Source: Cyclina sinensis (Eukaryota; Mollusca; Bivalvia; Venerida; Veneridae). Taken from it: a stretch of DNA of 64,000 bases. The DNA is taken from assembly GCA_012932295.1 (NCBI GenBank), contig JAAONU010000010.1:24178977-24242976 (forward strand). Direction: 5' to 3'. The translations under genes and the position numbers were made by a program. The notes under the pieces are model-generated. The model was not told the DNA's origin. It did not search any database and saw only the letters and a list, made by a program, of their open reading frames with translations. Below are positions 35,816 to 48,930 of the stretch, piece by piece. How positions within the stretch are numbered: the first letter of the stretch is position 1; every line of letters begins with the position of its first letter.

Positions 35816-36486
35816 CTTCGACAACCCTGTCAAGATACATGCACATGGTTTGTCTTGTTTTACAGGAAGAGATTTCAACATTACTCAGATGACTGCTCTT
35901 ATATTTGGCTGAATAATAGATATTATATACTTCTTTAAAAATAAGTGTTTGCAAAATATTGTAAGTTCTTGTTTATGTATCAGTTGTAATCCTGCTACAT
36001 ACTTAAAGTAATCTGATGTAAAAATAAAGCCAAAGCATATTATGTATATTCGTAAAATAAACTTTCAAGGCGAATAGTAACTTGCTCTTTTTATGATATT
36101 CTGAAATGGCCTTTCAAATATCTGCAACATAATTTTCCTGCTAACATTTGCCTATTACAATGAATTGATTTTCTAAATTGTGTACTTAGTAAGGTAGTAA
36201 ATTGAAATTTGAAATTGGTGCCATTTTTTAAAATTTATTTATCTTATCAAAAATGTTTTTTTGTCTTCTAGGTCTATACTGGCTTTTTCTTTGAATAATT
36301 TCTAATAAAAGTACCCTTTATTGTTGAAATATTTGACATTTTGTCGTATGCAGGAAAGTTGAAGTCAACGCCTTATTCTGATTGCGTTAAATTTTGTGAG
36401 AAATTCATTCTGCATACTTTTTATACAAATAAAAATGTAAATTATAAATAAAATAACAAATAAGATAAACAAACATAAATAACAAA

Positions 36487-38105
36487 CGCTGGGCGGAGCA
36501 TTATATGCCCGAAGGGAGTTTTTTTTAATTATGATACATTTGTGATATAAGGGAGGAAACCTAAGGCTTTAAACGTAAATGATTTGCTTTAAATTTTGAA
36601 TTATTTTACCTTTGACCTACTGATCCCAAAATCAATAGGGTCATTCACGCAATATGTGCAACCATTATATGAATTTTGAAGTCTCTATGACAAATGGTGG
36701 TCGGGTTACAGAGTGTAAATTATTCTAAACACTTAGGTCTCTGTAATACTGACCTTTGACATTCTGGTCTCAAAATGTATGGGAGTCATCCATTCAATGT
36801 GTGCAATCTTGATATAAAGTTTGAAGTCTCTGTAACAAATGATTGTCAAATTACAAGATGGAAACAGTTTTCAATACTATGATCACTGTGACCTTGACTT
36901 TTGATCTACTGACTCCAAAAATAATAGGAGTCATTCACATAATGTGTGCAACCATTACAAGAATTTTGAAGTCACTAAGACAAATGAATATCAAATAACA
37001 GAGTGTAAATGATTCTAAACATTTAGGTCACTGTGACCTTGACCTTTGACATACTAACCTCAAAATGTATATGGGTCATCACTCAATGTGTGCAATCATG
37101 ATATAAAGTTTGAATTCTCTAAATCAAATGACTGTCAAGTTACATGGCGGAAATGGTTTCCAATGTTAAAGTCTATGTGACCTTGGCCTTTGATCTACTG
37201 ACACCAAAATTAATAGTGGTCATTCACTCAATGTGTGGAACCATTATTTGAATTTTGAAGTCTCTAAAACAAATGGTTGTCGAGTTACAGAGTGTAAATG
37301 ATTCTAAACATTAAGGTCTCTGTGACCTTGACCTTTGACATACTAACCCTAAAATCAATAGGGGTAATTCACTCAATGTTTGCAACCGTTATATGAATTT
37401 TGATGTCTCTATGAGAAATGGTTGACGAGTTAAAGAGTGTAAATGATTCTAAACATTTAGGTCTCTGTGACCCTGCCCTTTTAGCTAAATGTACTTATCC
37501 CAAAATGTTTAAGTATCATCCACTCAATGTATGCAATCATGATGTAAAGTTTGAAGTCTCTATAACAAACGACTGTCAAGATACAGGGCGGAAATGGTTT
37601 TCAATGATAAGGTAATTGCGGCATTGACCTTTGACCTACTGACCCCAAAATCAATAGTGGTCATTCACTCAATGTGTGCAACCATTACATGGATTTTGAA
37701 GTCTCTAAGACAAACGGTTGTCGAGTTACAGAGTGTAAATGATTCTAAACATCTCGGTCACTGTGACCTTGACCTTTGACCCAAAAATGTATAGGAGTCA
37801 TCCAATCAATATGTGGAATCAAGATATAAAGTTTAACGTCTCTATAACAAATGATTGTCGAGTTACATGGCAGAAATGGTTTTCAATATTAAGGTCTTTG
37901 TGACCTTGACCTTTGAGCTACTGACTCCAAAATCAATTGGGGTCATCCACTCAATGTGGGCAATAATCACTTGAAGGTAAAAGGCTGTAGGTGAAAAAGT
38001 ATTCAAGTTATTCCCCAGAACCAAATTGCTAACGGACGGACGGACAGACGTCCGGGCGGACGGACGGACCGACACCCTGGACCATCACATAATATGCCCC
38101 CGGGC
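36487..38105 (+). mobile_element. Non-autonomous Helitron/Helentron-like element, left copy
   Basis: The head 'ctgggcggagcattatatg' is followed by 'cccgaaggg' and 'atacatttgtgatata'. The core is about eight to ten ~157-bp units with 'gtgaccttgacctttgac', 'tcaataggggtcattcact' and 'tgaattttgaagtctct'. The tail has GGAC repeats (38033-38068) and a palindrome 'atgcccccgggcat' (38095-38108). TATATGCCCG occurs inverted near both ends, the subterminal inverted repeats expected of Helentron-type elements with repeat cores, as reported in oysters (pearl/CvE). Family assignment is an inference. Confidence 0.6.
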
Positions 38106-38393
38106 ATATAAAATGGCAAACTACAAATACGTTAATCTTCATGAAAATCAAGTCTGAATTTCACCATTTAGCTTCATTAACGTACAAGGAAGTAAAACGA
38201 TAATATTTCAAACATACATAAAATACAAAACTTAAACTTTCATCGAATTACAATCTTTATCATTAAACAAACATAGGAATGTGTTATCATCCTATTGTAG
38301 CCTGTTTAAGACATGTGTGTGTACACCAGTTTTGGTTTTGAATACACGAAACTATTCGAGTTTATGCGATAAATAAATTTGTTTACGGTTACA

Positions 38394-40309
38394 ATGGAGG
38401 TTGCCGGGCGGATCATTGAAGAAACTACAGATGGATATGAGAAAGAAGTCTCTCTTTGTAAACCTTGTTCAAGAGATAACAAATATGTATCGACGAATGC
38501 TATATGTAAAGAATGCGAGGAGTTTATGTGCCGTACATGTTTTGGAAATCACCTTAAAGTTAAATATTGTGTACAACATACGTTGGTTGAACAATTCGAG
38601 TATTTGATGAAGGGAAAGCTAGAAAACCCAGAGTTATGCACAAAACATGATGACGAGAAAGTGAAATTTTTCTGCCGTAAGCATGGAGATGTGGGATGTG
38701 GTGATTGCATGGTATTGGGACACAATTCATGTAAACCGGAATATATCAAAGAGTTGTCCAAAAATTTCGGAAACAGTGATGACTTTAGAGAAATTAAAAC
38801 AAAAGTAGATGGATTTGAAAATGATTGCAAAACTGCCTTCAACTTAGTAGACACTCAGAGAGTGGAAAATAACCTGCTCCTAGAGAAAGCCCTCGAACGA
38901 CTAAAGGCCTTTCGAAAGGACATAAATGAATATCTGGACAACGCTGAAGAGAAAATCATAAATGAAGCAAACAAATTCAAATCTTCAAACGATTCGCAAA
39001 TAGAAAAGCAATATACGATCCTCAAATCTACACAAACAGATGTCGAACAGTTGCAACAGAAACTGAACAAAGACGATCATAGTGATGCTGCGTTATTCAT
39101 TAATTCCATTTTATGCAAGTCTAAGCTTGGTGATATCGAAAAGTCATTGATGGATGCAAAAGGAAATCAAATAAACGTTTTCGAGTTTAAAGCAAATGAA
39201 GATATATCAAAACTTGTATCTACCAAACAGCAGCTCGGAAGTCTAAACACTGTATCATTCAGCCGAATTCAAGAAGGTCCAAGTGGTAAAACGCCATCTG
39301 GCCAAGGAAAGTGGAAGAAATGTTGTGAGTATTAATGGTGAAAAATCATTTTATAATCAAACTTTTCGCTAGTTAATATAAAAAAAATCATCAAACTACT
39401 ACCACAAACTCCATTAAAAATATAGATGTATCACATTTCTGTTTTACGTCACAGGAAATAACTTTTCTTTTGACTCATTTTGTTAAGCGTTCTGTAACTT
39501 TGTTTCTGAATAAACAGGAACTCATTTTGTTAAGCATTCTGTAAATGTGTGTCTGCATAGATAAAAGTTATCTTTATTTGAAAAGCATGGTACACAATAT
39601 CTGCCTTACAATACGGCTGTAGGTATACCAGATATATGCTGGTAGTCACAGACAAACACAAAAGACAAAACCTCAATGATGAGAACAAAACGTTTCTTAT
39701 TCTCTTGTAGACCCGACACCGTCTATGTTTAAACCTTGACTACGTGTTCGAAGAGGACCGGACTGGACTTCAGGAAATAAGGTGAGTTTCATGTTTTGCA
39801 TTTAGACATTTAACGCGTTTTCTGGGCTAATAAGTAGGAGAAAAGAATTATTGTACTGTAAATTAGGTATCTTATTTGACGGTATAATGTTTGTCCCAGA
39901 AGACATCTGTTCATCTTGATGCCATTATCCAGATTTAACATTATAAAAGACGTTGCTCTGCTAGCCTTATGGATGATTCGGCCTTGAAGTTTAGATGCCC
40001 ATGGCAACTTTAGGTATTACTTTTTCAAAAACTTTAGCTCACGGGTACTAGGCTATATTTGTTTATTGGCAAAGACTAGGTTAGCGAAGATATATTTCCT
40101 ATTAAAGTCTCTAACAAAGCCAGTTACATGATATTAGTGTGTAACAGATATGTTTTCTTACTTTTTAGGATGGAGATAAGCTCGGTACTGTGACAAGGGT
40201 TTATCCTGATCATTTAATATTTGTGACGTTGGATGGCTCTACATACCCCAGCCCTCACAGTGCAGGGTGTTTTGATAAATACGACGTTGAGCCAGCAGAG
40301 GATGTCTAA
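38394..40309 (+). CDS. B-box/coiled-coil (TRIM-like) gene with MIB/HERC2 domain behind an in-frame TGA
   Basis: Exon 1 (38394-39324) starts at ATG (MEVAGRIIEETT) and encodes two zinc B-boxes: C22, C25, C38, C41, C46, C49, H53, H62, and then C82, H85, C94, H97, C102, C105, H110, C113. A Lys/Glu-rich coiled coil (about 135-250) follows. There is no RING. A strong donor GTGAGT sits at 39325; unspliced, the frame ends at 39333-39335. Exons 39711-39781 and 40169-40309 continue in phase and encode a MIB/HERC2-like domain: RRGPDW, NKDGDKLGTVTRV, LDGSTYP and DKYDVEP, then TAA. However codon 320 is TGA (39737-39739), just before the domain. The full frame is 380 residues apart from that stop. B-box/coiled-coil proteins usually act as ubiquitin-pathway or innate immune scaffolds; MIB/HERC2 domains bind protein partners. 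Either a recent nonsense change, a read error, or programmed readthrough explains the stop. Confidence 0.8.
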
Positions 40310-40518
40310 ACACTGGACTAAAATGAACATAAAAGACAGGCACTAGAAATAAGAAAAATGTCATTGTTTTCTCTCTGTTTTTTGTGATGTAATGTAAACC
40401 ATCGGACTCATTTTGTACATGAGAAACTATAACAAAGACTAGCATACAATTTCAAATCTTGGTAGTTGAATCTGAGTTAGCATATGTTGCAAATTTCTGC
40501 ACTTAAAACAATACTTTT

Positions 40519-41965
40519 AAATGCCCGAAGGGGGCATATTATGTTATGATCAAGGGCGTCCGTCCGTTAGCATTTTGGTTTCTGGAGGATAACTTGAGTA
40601 CTCATTGGTCTACAGTATTTTACCTTCATATGGTTATTGCCCACATTGAGTGAATGACCCCTATTGATTTTGGAGTCAGTAGCTCAAAGGTCAAGGTCAC
40701 ATAGACCTTAACATTGAAAACCATTTCCGCCATATAACTTGACAATCGTTTGTTATAGAGACTTCAAACTATATCATAATAACATACATTGAGTGGATGA
40801 CCCCTATACATTTTGGGGTCAGTATGTCAAAGGTCAAGGTCACAGTGACCTAAATGTTTAGAATCATTTACACTCTGTTCATTCGACATACATTTGTCAT
40901 ATAGATTTCAAAATTCGTATACTGATTGCACATATAAAGTGAATGACCGCTATTGATTTTTGGGTCAGTAGGTAAAAGGTCAAGGTCACTATTTCCGCCA
41001 TATAACCTGACAATCATTTGTTGTATAGACTTAAAACTTTACATCATGATTTCTCACATTAGTGCATGACCTCCATACATATTGGGGTCAGTGTGTCAAA
41101 GGTCAATGTCATAATGACGAAAAGGTTTAGAATCATTTACACTCTGTTACTTGACAACCATTTGTCTTAGAGACTTCAAAATTCAAAAAAACTGTTGCAA
41201 ACATTGAGTGAATGATCCCTATTGATTTTAAGGTCAGTAGGTAAAATGTCAAGGTCACGTAGACCTAAACATTGAAAACCATTTCCACCATGTAACTTGA
41301 CAATCGTTTCTTCTAGAGACTTCAAACTTTATATTGTGATTACACACATTGACTTGATGACCCCTGTATATTTTGGAGTCAGTATTCAAAGGTCAAGGCC
41401 ACAGTGACCTAAATGTTTAGAATAATTTACACTGTGTAACTTAACAACCATTTGTCATATAGATTTCGAAATTCATATAATGGTTGCACACATTGAGTGA
41501 AAGACTTCTATTGTTTTTTGGGGTCAGTTGGTCAAAGGTCAAGGTCACATAGGCCTTAACAAAGGTTTAACCTTGAAAACAATTTCTGCCATGTAACTTG
41601 ACAATCATTTGTTCTAGAGACTGTAAACTTTACATCATGATTGCACACATTGAGTGGATGAACCCTATACATTTTGGGGTCAGTAGGTCAAAGGTCAAGG
41701 TCACAGTGATCTTTATGCTTAGAATAATTTACACTCTATAACTCGACTACCATTTTTCATAGAGACTTCAAAATTCATATAATGGTTGCACACATTGATT
41801 GAATTACCGGTATTGATTTTTGCGGTCAGTAAGTCAAAGGTCAGGAAATTCAGAATTTAAATCAAACCATTTAATTTTCAAGCCTAAGGTTTCCTCCTTT
41901 ATATCACAAATGTATCATACTTAGAAAAAAAAAAACCTTCGGGCATATTTTGCTCCGCCCAGTGG
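40519..41965 (-). mobile_element. Non-autonomous Helitron/Helentron-like element, right (inverted) copy
   Basis: Reverse complement of the family at 36487-38105. It starts on + with the hairpin 'tgcccgaagggggcata' and 'cgtccgtccgttag', has a core of the same ~157-bp units, and ends 'aaaccttcgggcatattttg' and 'ctccgccca'. Both termini match the left copy, so each looks full length. Confidence 0.65.
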
Positions 41966-44520
41966 TGCTCTTGTTTCCCAATCTGTTACGTTTGAAAAGA
42001 TGGTTTAGTTACAGTTACAAGTGACTATTTTCGAGACAAAGTATTAAAATTTCATTTTCCTGTAAAACATCTTGCTTCCAAAACTTCGTTTCATTTTTAT
42101 CTGATTCATGCATTTAAGCAGTGTATTATTGTTTTTTTCCCCCACGGATCTTTGTTCTTCAGTAACAACGGTATAATCAATCTTTCATATTAAGTTAAAT
42201 GCAAATACATCTATGAGGTATTGTACAAGCAAGACTAGTCAGTAATTCACAAGCCAACGATTCAAATCAATCTTCCACGGAAACAGTTGCTTACTTGTTT
42301 TAAGTTTTCAGAAAAAAAAATTGTTTTGTTCTTTTTATATTAAGGTGCGGTTCAGTTGTCCAGTACTCAGAACTTATAGTCCATGGGTCGCAAGTACGAT
42401 CTCTCACTCTTTTATTCTCACTTTTCCCTGCCTGTCGGAGTGATGTGATATTCAGCATAGTTCCTATGTATGTCTGCTATGCACTGATCATATAAAATAA
42501 GCAGGAGTGTGAATCTGAAACTTGATAATCACCTCAGAACAAAGGGAAACCTTGTAATTTCTCTCCACTCCTTAAATTATCTTATTGTCATGAAATTTGT
42601 TTCGAATGATTTTTGCTGTTTTTTAGAAAAACAATCTAGATTAAGTTTGAAAGTGTTTAACATTTGGTCAAACAATGTCATTAGTTTGAATCAAAAAGAG
42701 CTTATGAACACTGCAGGTGGCAAGAGTTTCCATAATATCCTTTAGAAGTGTGATCTTGATAATACCTAGGTCAAATTCAAAAGTGTGCGAGATGGTGTAA
42801 AAACTTAAACACCAATTCGAAACAAACAGAAACTGTTTTAATACTTGCTAAGTATCCAGTCTTAAAACAGCGTAATAAGAAGATGTTTGGTCGGGTTTTA
42901 ACAGCAGGTCTTGAAAGACTTAACAAAAGAACATCGACACTAAACAAAAGAAAAAGAGATTGAACATCGACAGCTGTATAAACATGTTTTAACCTGTTCA
43001 CCAAGAAACATCACATGCATTTGAGTGATGCAGTGCTATTCTTTGTTCCTTCATTACATTTGGTCAGACCTGGGGTCAATTACTGGAAAATGTAATTAAT
43101 GAAATAAAATTTCATGCCAAAAGTATCAATTAAATTACAATTACATGAACATTTTATATGTAATTAATTAAATTACAATTACTTGTACCAATGTAATTAA
43201 TTACATTTCAAGTACTTTGAAATATGATAAACAATATACTGTCTAGAACATACCATTTATTGACAAAGCAGTACATTAGTACTTACAGGCAAAAGAAGGA
43301 TCAGGGAGAGGTGTACTTGTTATTATTTAGGCCCTGCTATAACCATCCTAAACAAGGAAAATTCAAATGGACTTGAGACCCTTTTAGAGTAGGTTTTTCT
43401 TACTGTATCTTTAAGAAACATTAAGCTAACATGTTGAACAGAATAACACACATGCTTGAATAGAATAACAAATATACTTGTAATATTAATTGTGATAATA
43501 AACTATGACCATGCTTTGATAACTTTGATACAATTCAACATAAAGACCAGGTGAAATACAGTCACTGTCGTACTAAGTACGACCGGGAACCAGACATCAC
43601 AAGCACCTGTTACCTGAATATAGCTGATCTACTGGTTGTCAAAAAGCATCAATATTTATATATATACATTTGATAGCAGCAGAATTTTTAACTTTAGATA
43701 ACTTTTTCTTTGTAAGCCGAATTTAAAGATTTTTATACCATTTGAAAGCTCTTTAAATTCATGTTTTGAAAATATAAGCAAATTTTGAATTTTTGCTTTT
43801 AATAAAGAAAACTAAACTAATTTATACCTTTCGGTTCAGAATTTTTCAGCATTTTTCTAGCAGCTTAGATACACTAAAGTTAACCATTTACAAACAAGAA
43901 AGTAAAGAGTTTTGACAACTATTTTTTAAATATGTAAAATATGAGTTTACAGACCTTTTAAATGATATAAAATTTTGAATTGTTTGATGAAAAATGACTT
44001 TGTAACTGTAATTACAAAAGTACTATGTATTGCATTTTTATCAACCGCCATATTTTTGCCAACCTTCAAAAAGTTACCTGTATCTCTTATCAGTTACTTG
44101 TTAACATTCGGTGTTCCTACACAATATTGCTAGACAGTCACTGATTCTGTCCGAGGATTTCCGGAATAACACAACTTCGCAAATTGACATTCGGAACACC
44201 TCGGGCGACTTTATAGGAAGTTGTCGGAAAGGCCGAGTTTTTACGATTGCACAGATTGATTCAACAGATGGTACATCGTAAAAATACGTAATGCTTTGGC
44301 AATAATCGGATCTTCTAACAGCCGATCAAAACGTAGAATTACATAATATTGGATAACACTAACATCGCTCCAGTTGTACATATAGGAATATAAAACTGGC
44401 AGTTTTCCGTACAGAAAAATACAGTCATGAGAATACAGTCATACCATTTACTTATGACACAGTAGGCACTGACTACACACATTTGGAGCAACATACTCAG
44501 CATAAAAGGACACTACTCAT
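41966..44520. other. Intergenic, AT-rich repeat, no gene seen
   Basis: From about 43,070 to 44,050 there is an AT-rich element with 'tgtaattaattacatttc' words near its left end and 'tgtaactgtaattacaaaag' near its right end, possibly a decayed DNA transposon. Nothing else was recognised; ORFs here lack protein family features. Confidence 0.4.
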
Positions 44521-44529
44521 GACATGATT

Positions 44530-45015
44530 AAAAGCTACTGCTATTACTGCTACTGCCAACTTCACGTTTTCCTTACTGCTGTTACTGCTCCTGCCAACTT
44601 CACGTTTTCTTTACTGCTTCTGCTGTTACTGCTACTGCCAACTGCACGTTTTGCCTACTGCTACTGCTGTTACTGCTTCTGCCAACTTCAGGATTTCCTT
44701 ACTGCTACTGCTGTTACTGCTTCTACCAACTTCACGTTTTCCTTACTGCTACTGCTGTTACTGCTACTGCCAACTTCACGTTTTCCTTACTGCTACTGCT
44801 GTTACTGCTACTGCCAACTCCACGTTTTCCTTACTGCTACTGCTGTAACTGCTAGTGCCAGCTTCATATTTTGCCTACTGCTACTGCTTCACGTTTTCTT
44901 AACTGCTACTGCTGTTACTGCTACTGCCAGCTTCATGTTTTCTTTACTGGTACTGCTGTTATTTCTACTGCCAACTTCACATTTTTCTACTGCTGCGTAC
45001 TGCTACTGCTCACTT
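44530..45015. repeat. ~45-bp pyrimidine-rich minisatellite
   Basis: About ten copies of 'ttactgctactgctgttact' plus 'gctactgccaacttcacgttttcc'. The Leu/Cys/Tyr-rich ORF of 179 codons over it is a product of the repeat, not a membrane protein. Confidence 0.9.
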
Positions 45016-45142
45016 TCTATACATTGCCAGATCTCTGGAAACATGACATTTAATTTCAAATAAAATATCCAAGTGTTAAAAGTATTATGTCCTGATCAGA
45101 GCTATAAATCCCAACTGGACGGCAATTATAACTATGCAATTA

Positions 45143-45705
45143 TAAAGAAGTGGAGCGGGCACGAGTATGTAGGCACTATTAAGCCCAAGACCCCGGGCTG
45201 TGTTTTTGGGCCGTGGCTCGGTTTCGAACCGATCGCCTCGAGTTTTGAGGCGTGGTGCCCGAGCCAGTGGGGTGTCTTTGTGACGAACTAGTGTAAATAC
45301 GTATGAAAAACATATCTCTGCGAAGGTGATTTTTCTCAAGGTTTGAAGCGCTCGGGCTCTGCACTGGCCGGAGCCGGGACTAGTAGCGTTCGCTAGCTAG
45401 GCAAACGTGCTTTGAAACGGTGCATGGCACATGTCTGTCGCTTTTCAAGCGGCTGCAGCAGATCGTGCCAAAGTGTGCACAAAACGCGCATTTTCTTCTA
45501 TTTTACACTGTATTACTTTACAGAGTATATAGCAGGGGCCACGGGTTCGAGTCCCGGTAGAGGAGTGAACTTTTTTCTTCTTTTTTTCATGTTTCTAAAC
45601 ATTAGTCTCGTCGTTTCATTGTTTTAGGGGCTCGGGCTCACAACTATAGAACGCCGTGAATAGAACACGCAGCAGGGTGGCTGGCTGTTGGAGAGCAGTT
45701 TTCAG
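45143..45705. repeat. Duplicated ~0.55-kb unit, copy 1
   Basis: Runs from 'gaagtggagcgggcac' to 'ggctggctgttggagagc', matching 45879-46420. It has a stem (GGCTCGG 45215-45221 with CCGAGCC 45259-45265) enclosing a hairpin CGCCTC/GAGGCG, and further on a B-box-like 'cgggttcgagtcccgg' (45541-45560). Not a recognisable tRNA or snRNA. It could be a SINE-like or structured element. Confidence 0.7.
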
Positions 45706-45878
45706 GAGAAGGGAAGCGGCTAGCTTCCCAGTGGTAAGTGAATAAGGTCCCAAAGGAGCAACATTCGCTAGCCAGACGTGCCAGCTACATTAGGACGTAT
45801 CAAACTCGTCTTAGTTGCGTCTCATCGCTGAGCTACAACGTGCACACGTATGTCGGTATATGCCTTCTGTGCGTATAA

Positions 45879-46420
45879 GGAAGTGGAGCGGGCACAAGTA
45901 TGTAGGCACTATGAAGCCCAAGAAGACCCAGTGGCTGTGTGTTTAGGCCGTGACTCGGCTTCGAACCGATCGTCTCGTGTTTTGAGGTGTGGTGCACGAG
46001 TCAGTGGGTGTCTGTGTGACGAACTAGTGTAAATACGTATGAAACATGTATCTGCGTGAAGGTGATTTTTCTCAAGGTTTGAGGAGCTCGGGCTCGACAC
46101 TGGTACACTAGTAGCCAGGCGAACGTGCTTTGCAACGGTGTATAGCACCGGCCTGTTGCTGTTCAAATGGCTTCGGCAGAGCGTGCCAAGTGTGCACAAA
46201 ACGCGCATTTTCTTCAATTTTACATTTTTTTACTATACAGAGTATATAGCAGGGTCTACGAGTTCGAGTACCGATCGAGGTGTGAACTTTTTTCTTCTTT
46301 TTTTAGTGTTCGTAAATATTTGTGTTGTAGTTTCAGGTGCTTTGAGAGACTCGGGCTTGCAACTATGGAACGCCGAGGCGAGAACGCGAAGCAGGGTTGC
46401 TGGCTGTTGGAGAGCGGTTG
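45879..46420. repeat. Duplicated ~0.55-kb unit, copy 2
   Basis: Second copy in the same orientation, about 85-90% similar by eye. The outer stem is kept by paired changes (GACTCG 45952-45957 with CGAGTC 45997-46002). The B-box-like sequence has decayed to 'cgagttcgagtaccgatc'. Confidence 0.7.
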
Positions 46421-46430
46421 GTGCATGATA

Positions 46431-48930
46431 CTCATTATGATTGTACACGCATAATGATCTTCAAAATTAAACATGTATATTGGTTCATACGCACTATCGC
46501 AGTACCCACATAATGATTTTCAATTAAATATGTATAGTGCACTATACTGAGTATCACAGTACCCGCATAATTATCTTCAATTAAACATGTATTATGCACT
46601 ATATTCGGTACCATTTTACGTGCATAATGATCTTGAATTAAACATGTATTATGCACTAAACTCAGTACCATTTTATCCGCATAATTGCCTTCAAACAAAC
46701 GCCTGCAGTGCAAATTCCTCAATATAATTTTAAATGCATAATGAACTTCAAACATACACGTAAACTGCCCCGTGCTTAGTCCTACTTTACACGCATTATG
46801 AACTATAAATAACAGATGCAGTGCACAGTCCTCAGTTTCGCTGGACACGCATTATGAACTATAAATAACAGATGCAGTGCACAGTCCTCAGTTTCGCTGG
46901 ACACGCATTATGAACTATAAATAACAGATGCAGTGCACAGTCCTCAGTTTCGCTGGACACGCATTATGAACTATAAATAACAGATGCACTGCACAGTCCT
47001 CAGTTTCGCTGGACACGCATTATGAACTTTAAATAACAGATGCAGTGCACAGTCCTCAGTTTCGCTGGACACACATTATGAACTATAAATAACAGATGCA
47101 GTGCACAGTCCTCAGTTTCGCTGGACACGCATTTTGAACTATAAATAACAGATGCAGTGCACAGTCCTCAGTTTCGCTGGACACGCATTTTGAACTATAA
47201 ATAACAGATGCAGTGCACAGTCCTCAGTTTCGCTGGACACGCATTATGAACTATAAATAACAGATGCAGTGCACAGTCCTCAGTTTCGCTGGACACGCAT
47301 TTTGAACTATAAATAACAGATGCAGTGCACAGTCCTCAGTTTCGCTGGACACGCATTATGAACTTTAAATAACAGATGCAGTGCACAGTCCTCAGTTTCG
47401 CTGGACACGCATTATGAACTTTAAATAACAGATGCAGTGCACAGTCCTCAGTTTCGTTGGACACGCATTATGAACTATAAATAACAGATGCAGTGCACAG
47501 TCCTCAGTTTCGCTGGACACGCATTATGAACTATAAATAACAGATGCAGTGCACAGTCCTCAGTTTCGCTGGACACGCATTATGAACTTTAAATAACAGA
47601 TGCAGTGCACAGTCCTCAGTTTCGCTGGACACGCATTATGAACTTTAAATAACAGATGCAGTGCACAGTCCTCAGTTTCGTTGGACACGCACTATGAACT
47701 TTAAATAACAGATGCAGTGGACAGTTCTCAGTTTCGCTGGACACGCATTATGAACTATAAATAACAGATGCAGTGCACAGTCCTCTGTTTCGCTGGACAC
47801 GCATTATGAACTTTAAATAACAGATGCAGTGCACAGTCCTCAGTTTCGCTGGACACGCATTATGAACTTTAAATAACAGATGCAGTGCACAGTGCTCAGT
47901 TTCGCTGGACACACATTATGAACTATAAATAACAGATGCAGTGCACAGTCCTCAGTTTCGCTGGACACACATTATGAACTATAAATAACAGATGCAGTGC
48001 ACAGTCCTCAGTTTCGCTGGACACACATTATGAACTATAAATAACAGATGCAGTGCACAGTCCTCAGTTTCCCTGGATACGCATTATGAACTATAAATAA
48101 CAGATGCAGTGCACAGTGCTCAGTTTCGCTGGACATGCATTATGAACTATAAATAACAGATGCAGTGCACAGTCCTCAGTTTCGCTGTACACATTATGAA
48201 CTTTAAATAAGAGATGCAGTGCACAGTCCTCAGTTTCGCTGGACACGCATTATGAACTATAAATAACAGATGCAGTGCACAGTCCTCAGTTTCGCTGGAC
48301 ACGCATTATGAACTTTAAATAACAGATGCAGTGCACAGTCCTCAGTTTCGCTGGACACACATTATGAACTATAAATAACAGATGGAGTGCACAGTCCTCA
48401 GTTTCGCTGGACACGCATTGTGAACTTTAAATAACAGATGTAGTGCACAGTCCTCAGTTTCGCTGGACACACATTATGAAATATAAATAACAGATGCAGT
48501 GCACAGTCCTCAGTTTCGCTGGACACGCATTATGAACTATAAATAACAGATGCAGTGCACAGTCCTCAGTTTCGCTGGACACGCATTATGAACTTTAAAT
48601 AACAGATGCAGTGCACAGTCCTCAGTTTCGCTGTACACATTATGAACTATAAATAACAGATGCAGTGCACAGTTCTCAATTCGTTGTACACATTATGAAC
48701 TATAAATAACAGATGCAGTGCACAGTTCTCAATTCGTTGTACACATTATGAACTTTAAATAACAGATGCAGTGCACAGTCCTCAGTTTCGCTGTACACAT
48801 TATGAACTATAAATAACAGATGCAGTGCACAGTTCTCAATTCGCTGTACACATTATGAACTATAGATAACATATGCAGTGCACAGTTTTCAGTTTCGCTG
48901 TACACGCATTATGAACTATAAAACAGGATT
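46431..48930. repeat. 56-bp satellite array
   Basis: About 38 near-identical units ('ctcagtttcgctggacacgc', 'attatgaactataaataaca', 'gatgcagtgcacagtc') occupy 46,790-48,930. They are preceded by about six strongly diverged 57-60 bp units from 46,431 and a few truncated units near 48,630-48,900. Unit variants (ctataaata/ctttaaata, acgc/acac) are mixed along the array. No coding content. Confidence 0.95.

Noticed and set aside
44524..45063. 179-codon Leu/Cys/Tyr-rich ORF that looks like a membrane protein
   Set aside because: Pyrimidine-rich 45-bp minisatellite, open in several frames, no family features.
45909..46217. Minus-strand ORFs with similar peptides in the two 0.55-kb copies
   Set aside because: Similarity follows from the DNA duplication; frames differ in ends and there is no family motif.
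46790..48930. CRISPR-like array
   Set aside because: Units abut with no unique spacers and the genome is eukaryotic; it is a satellite.
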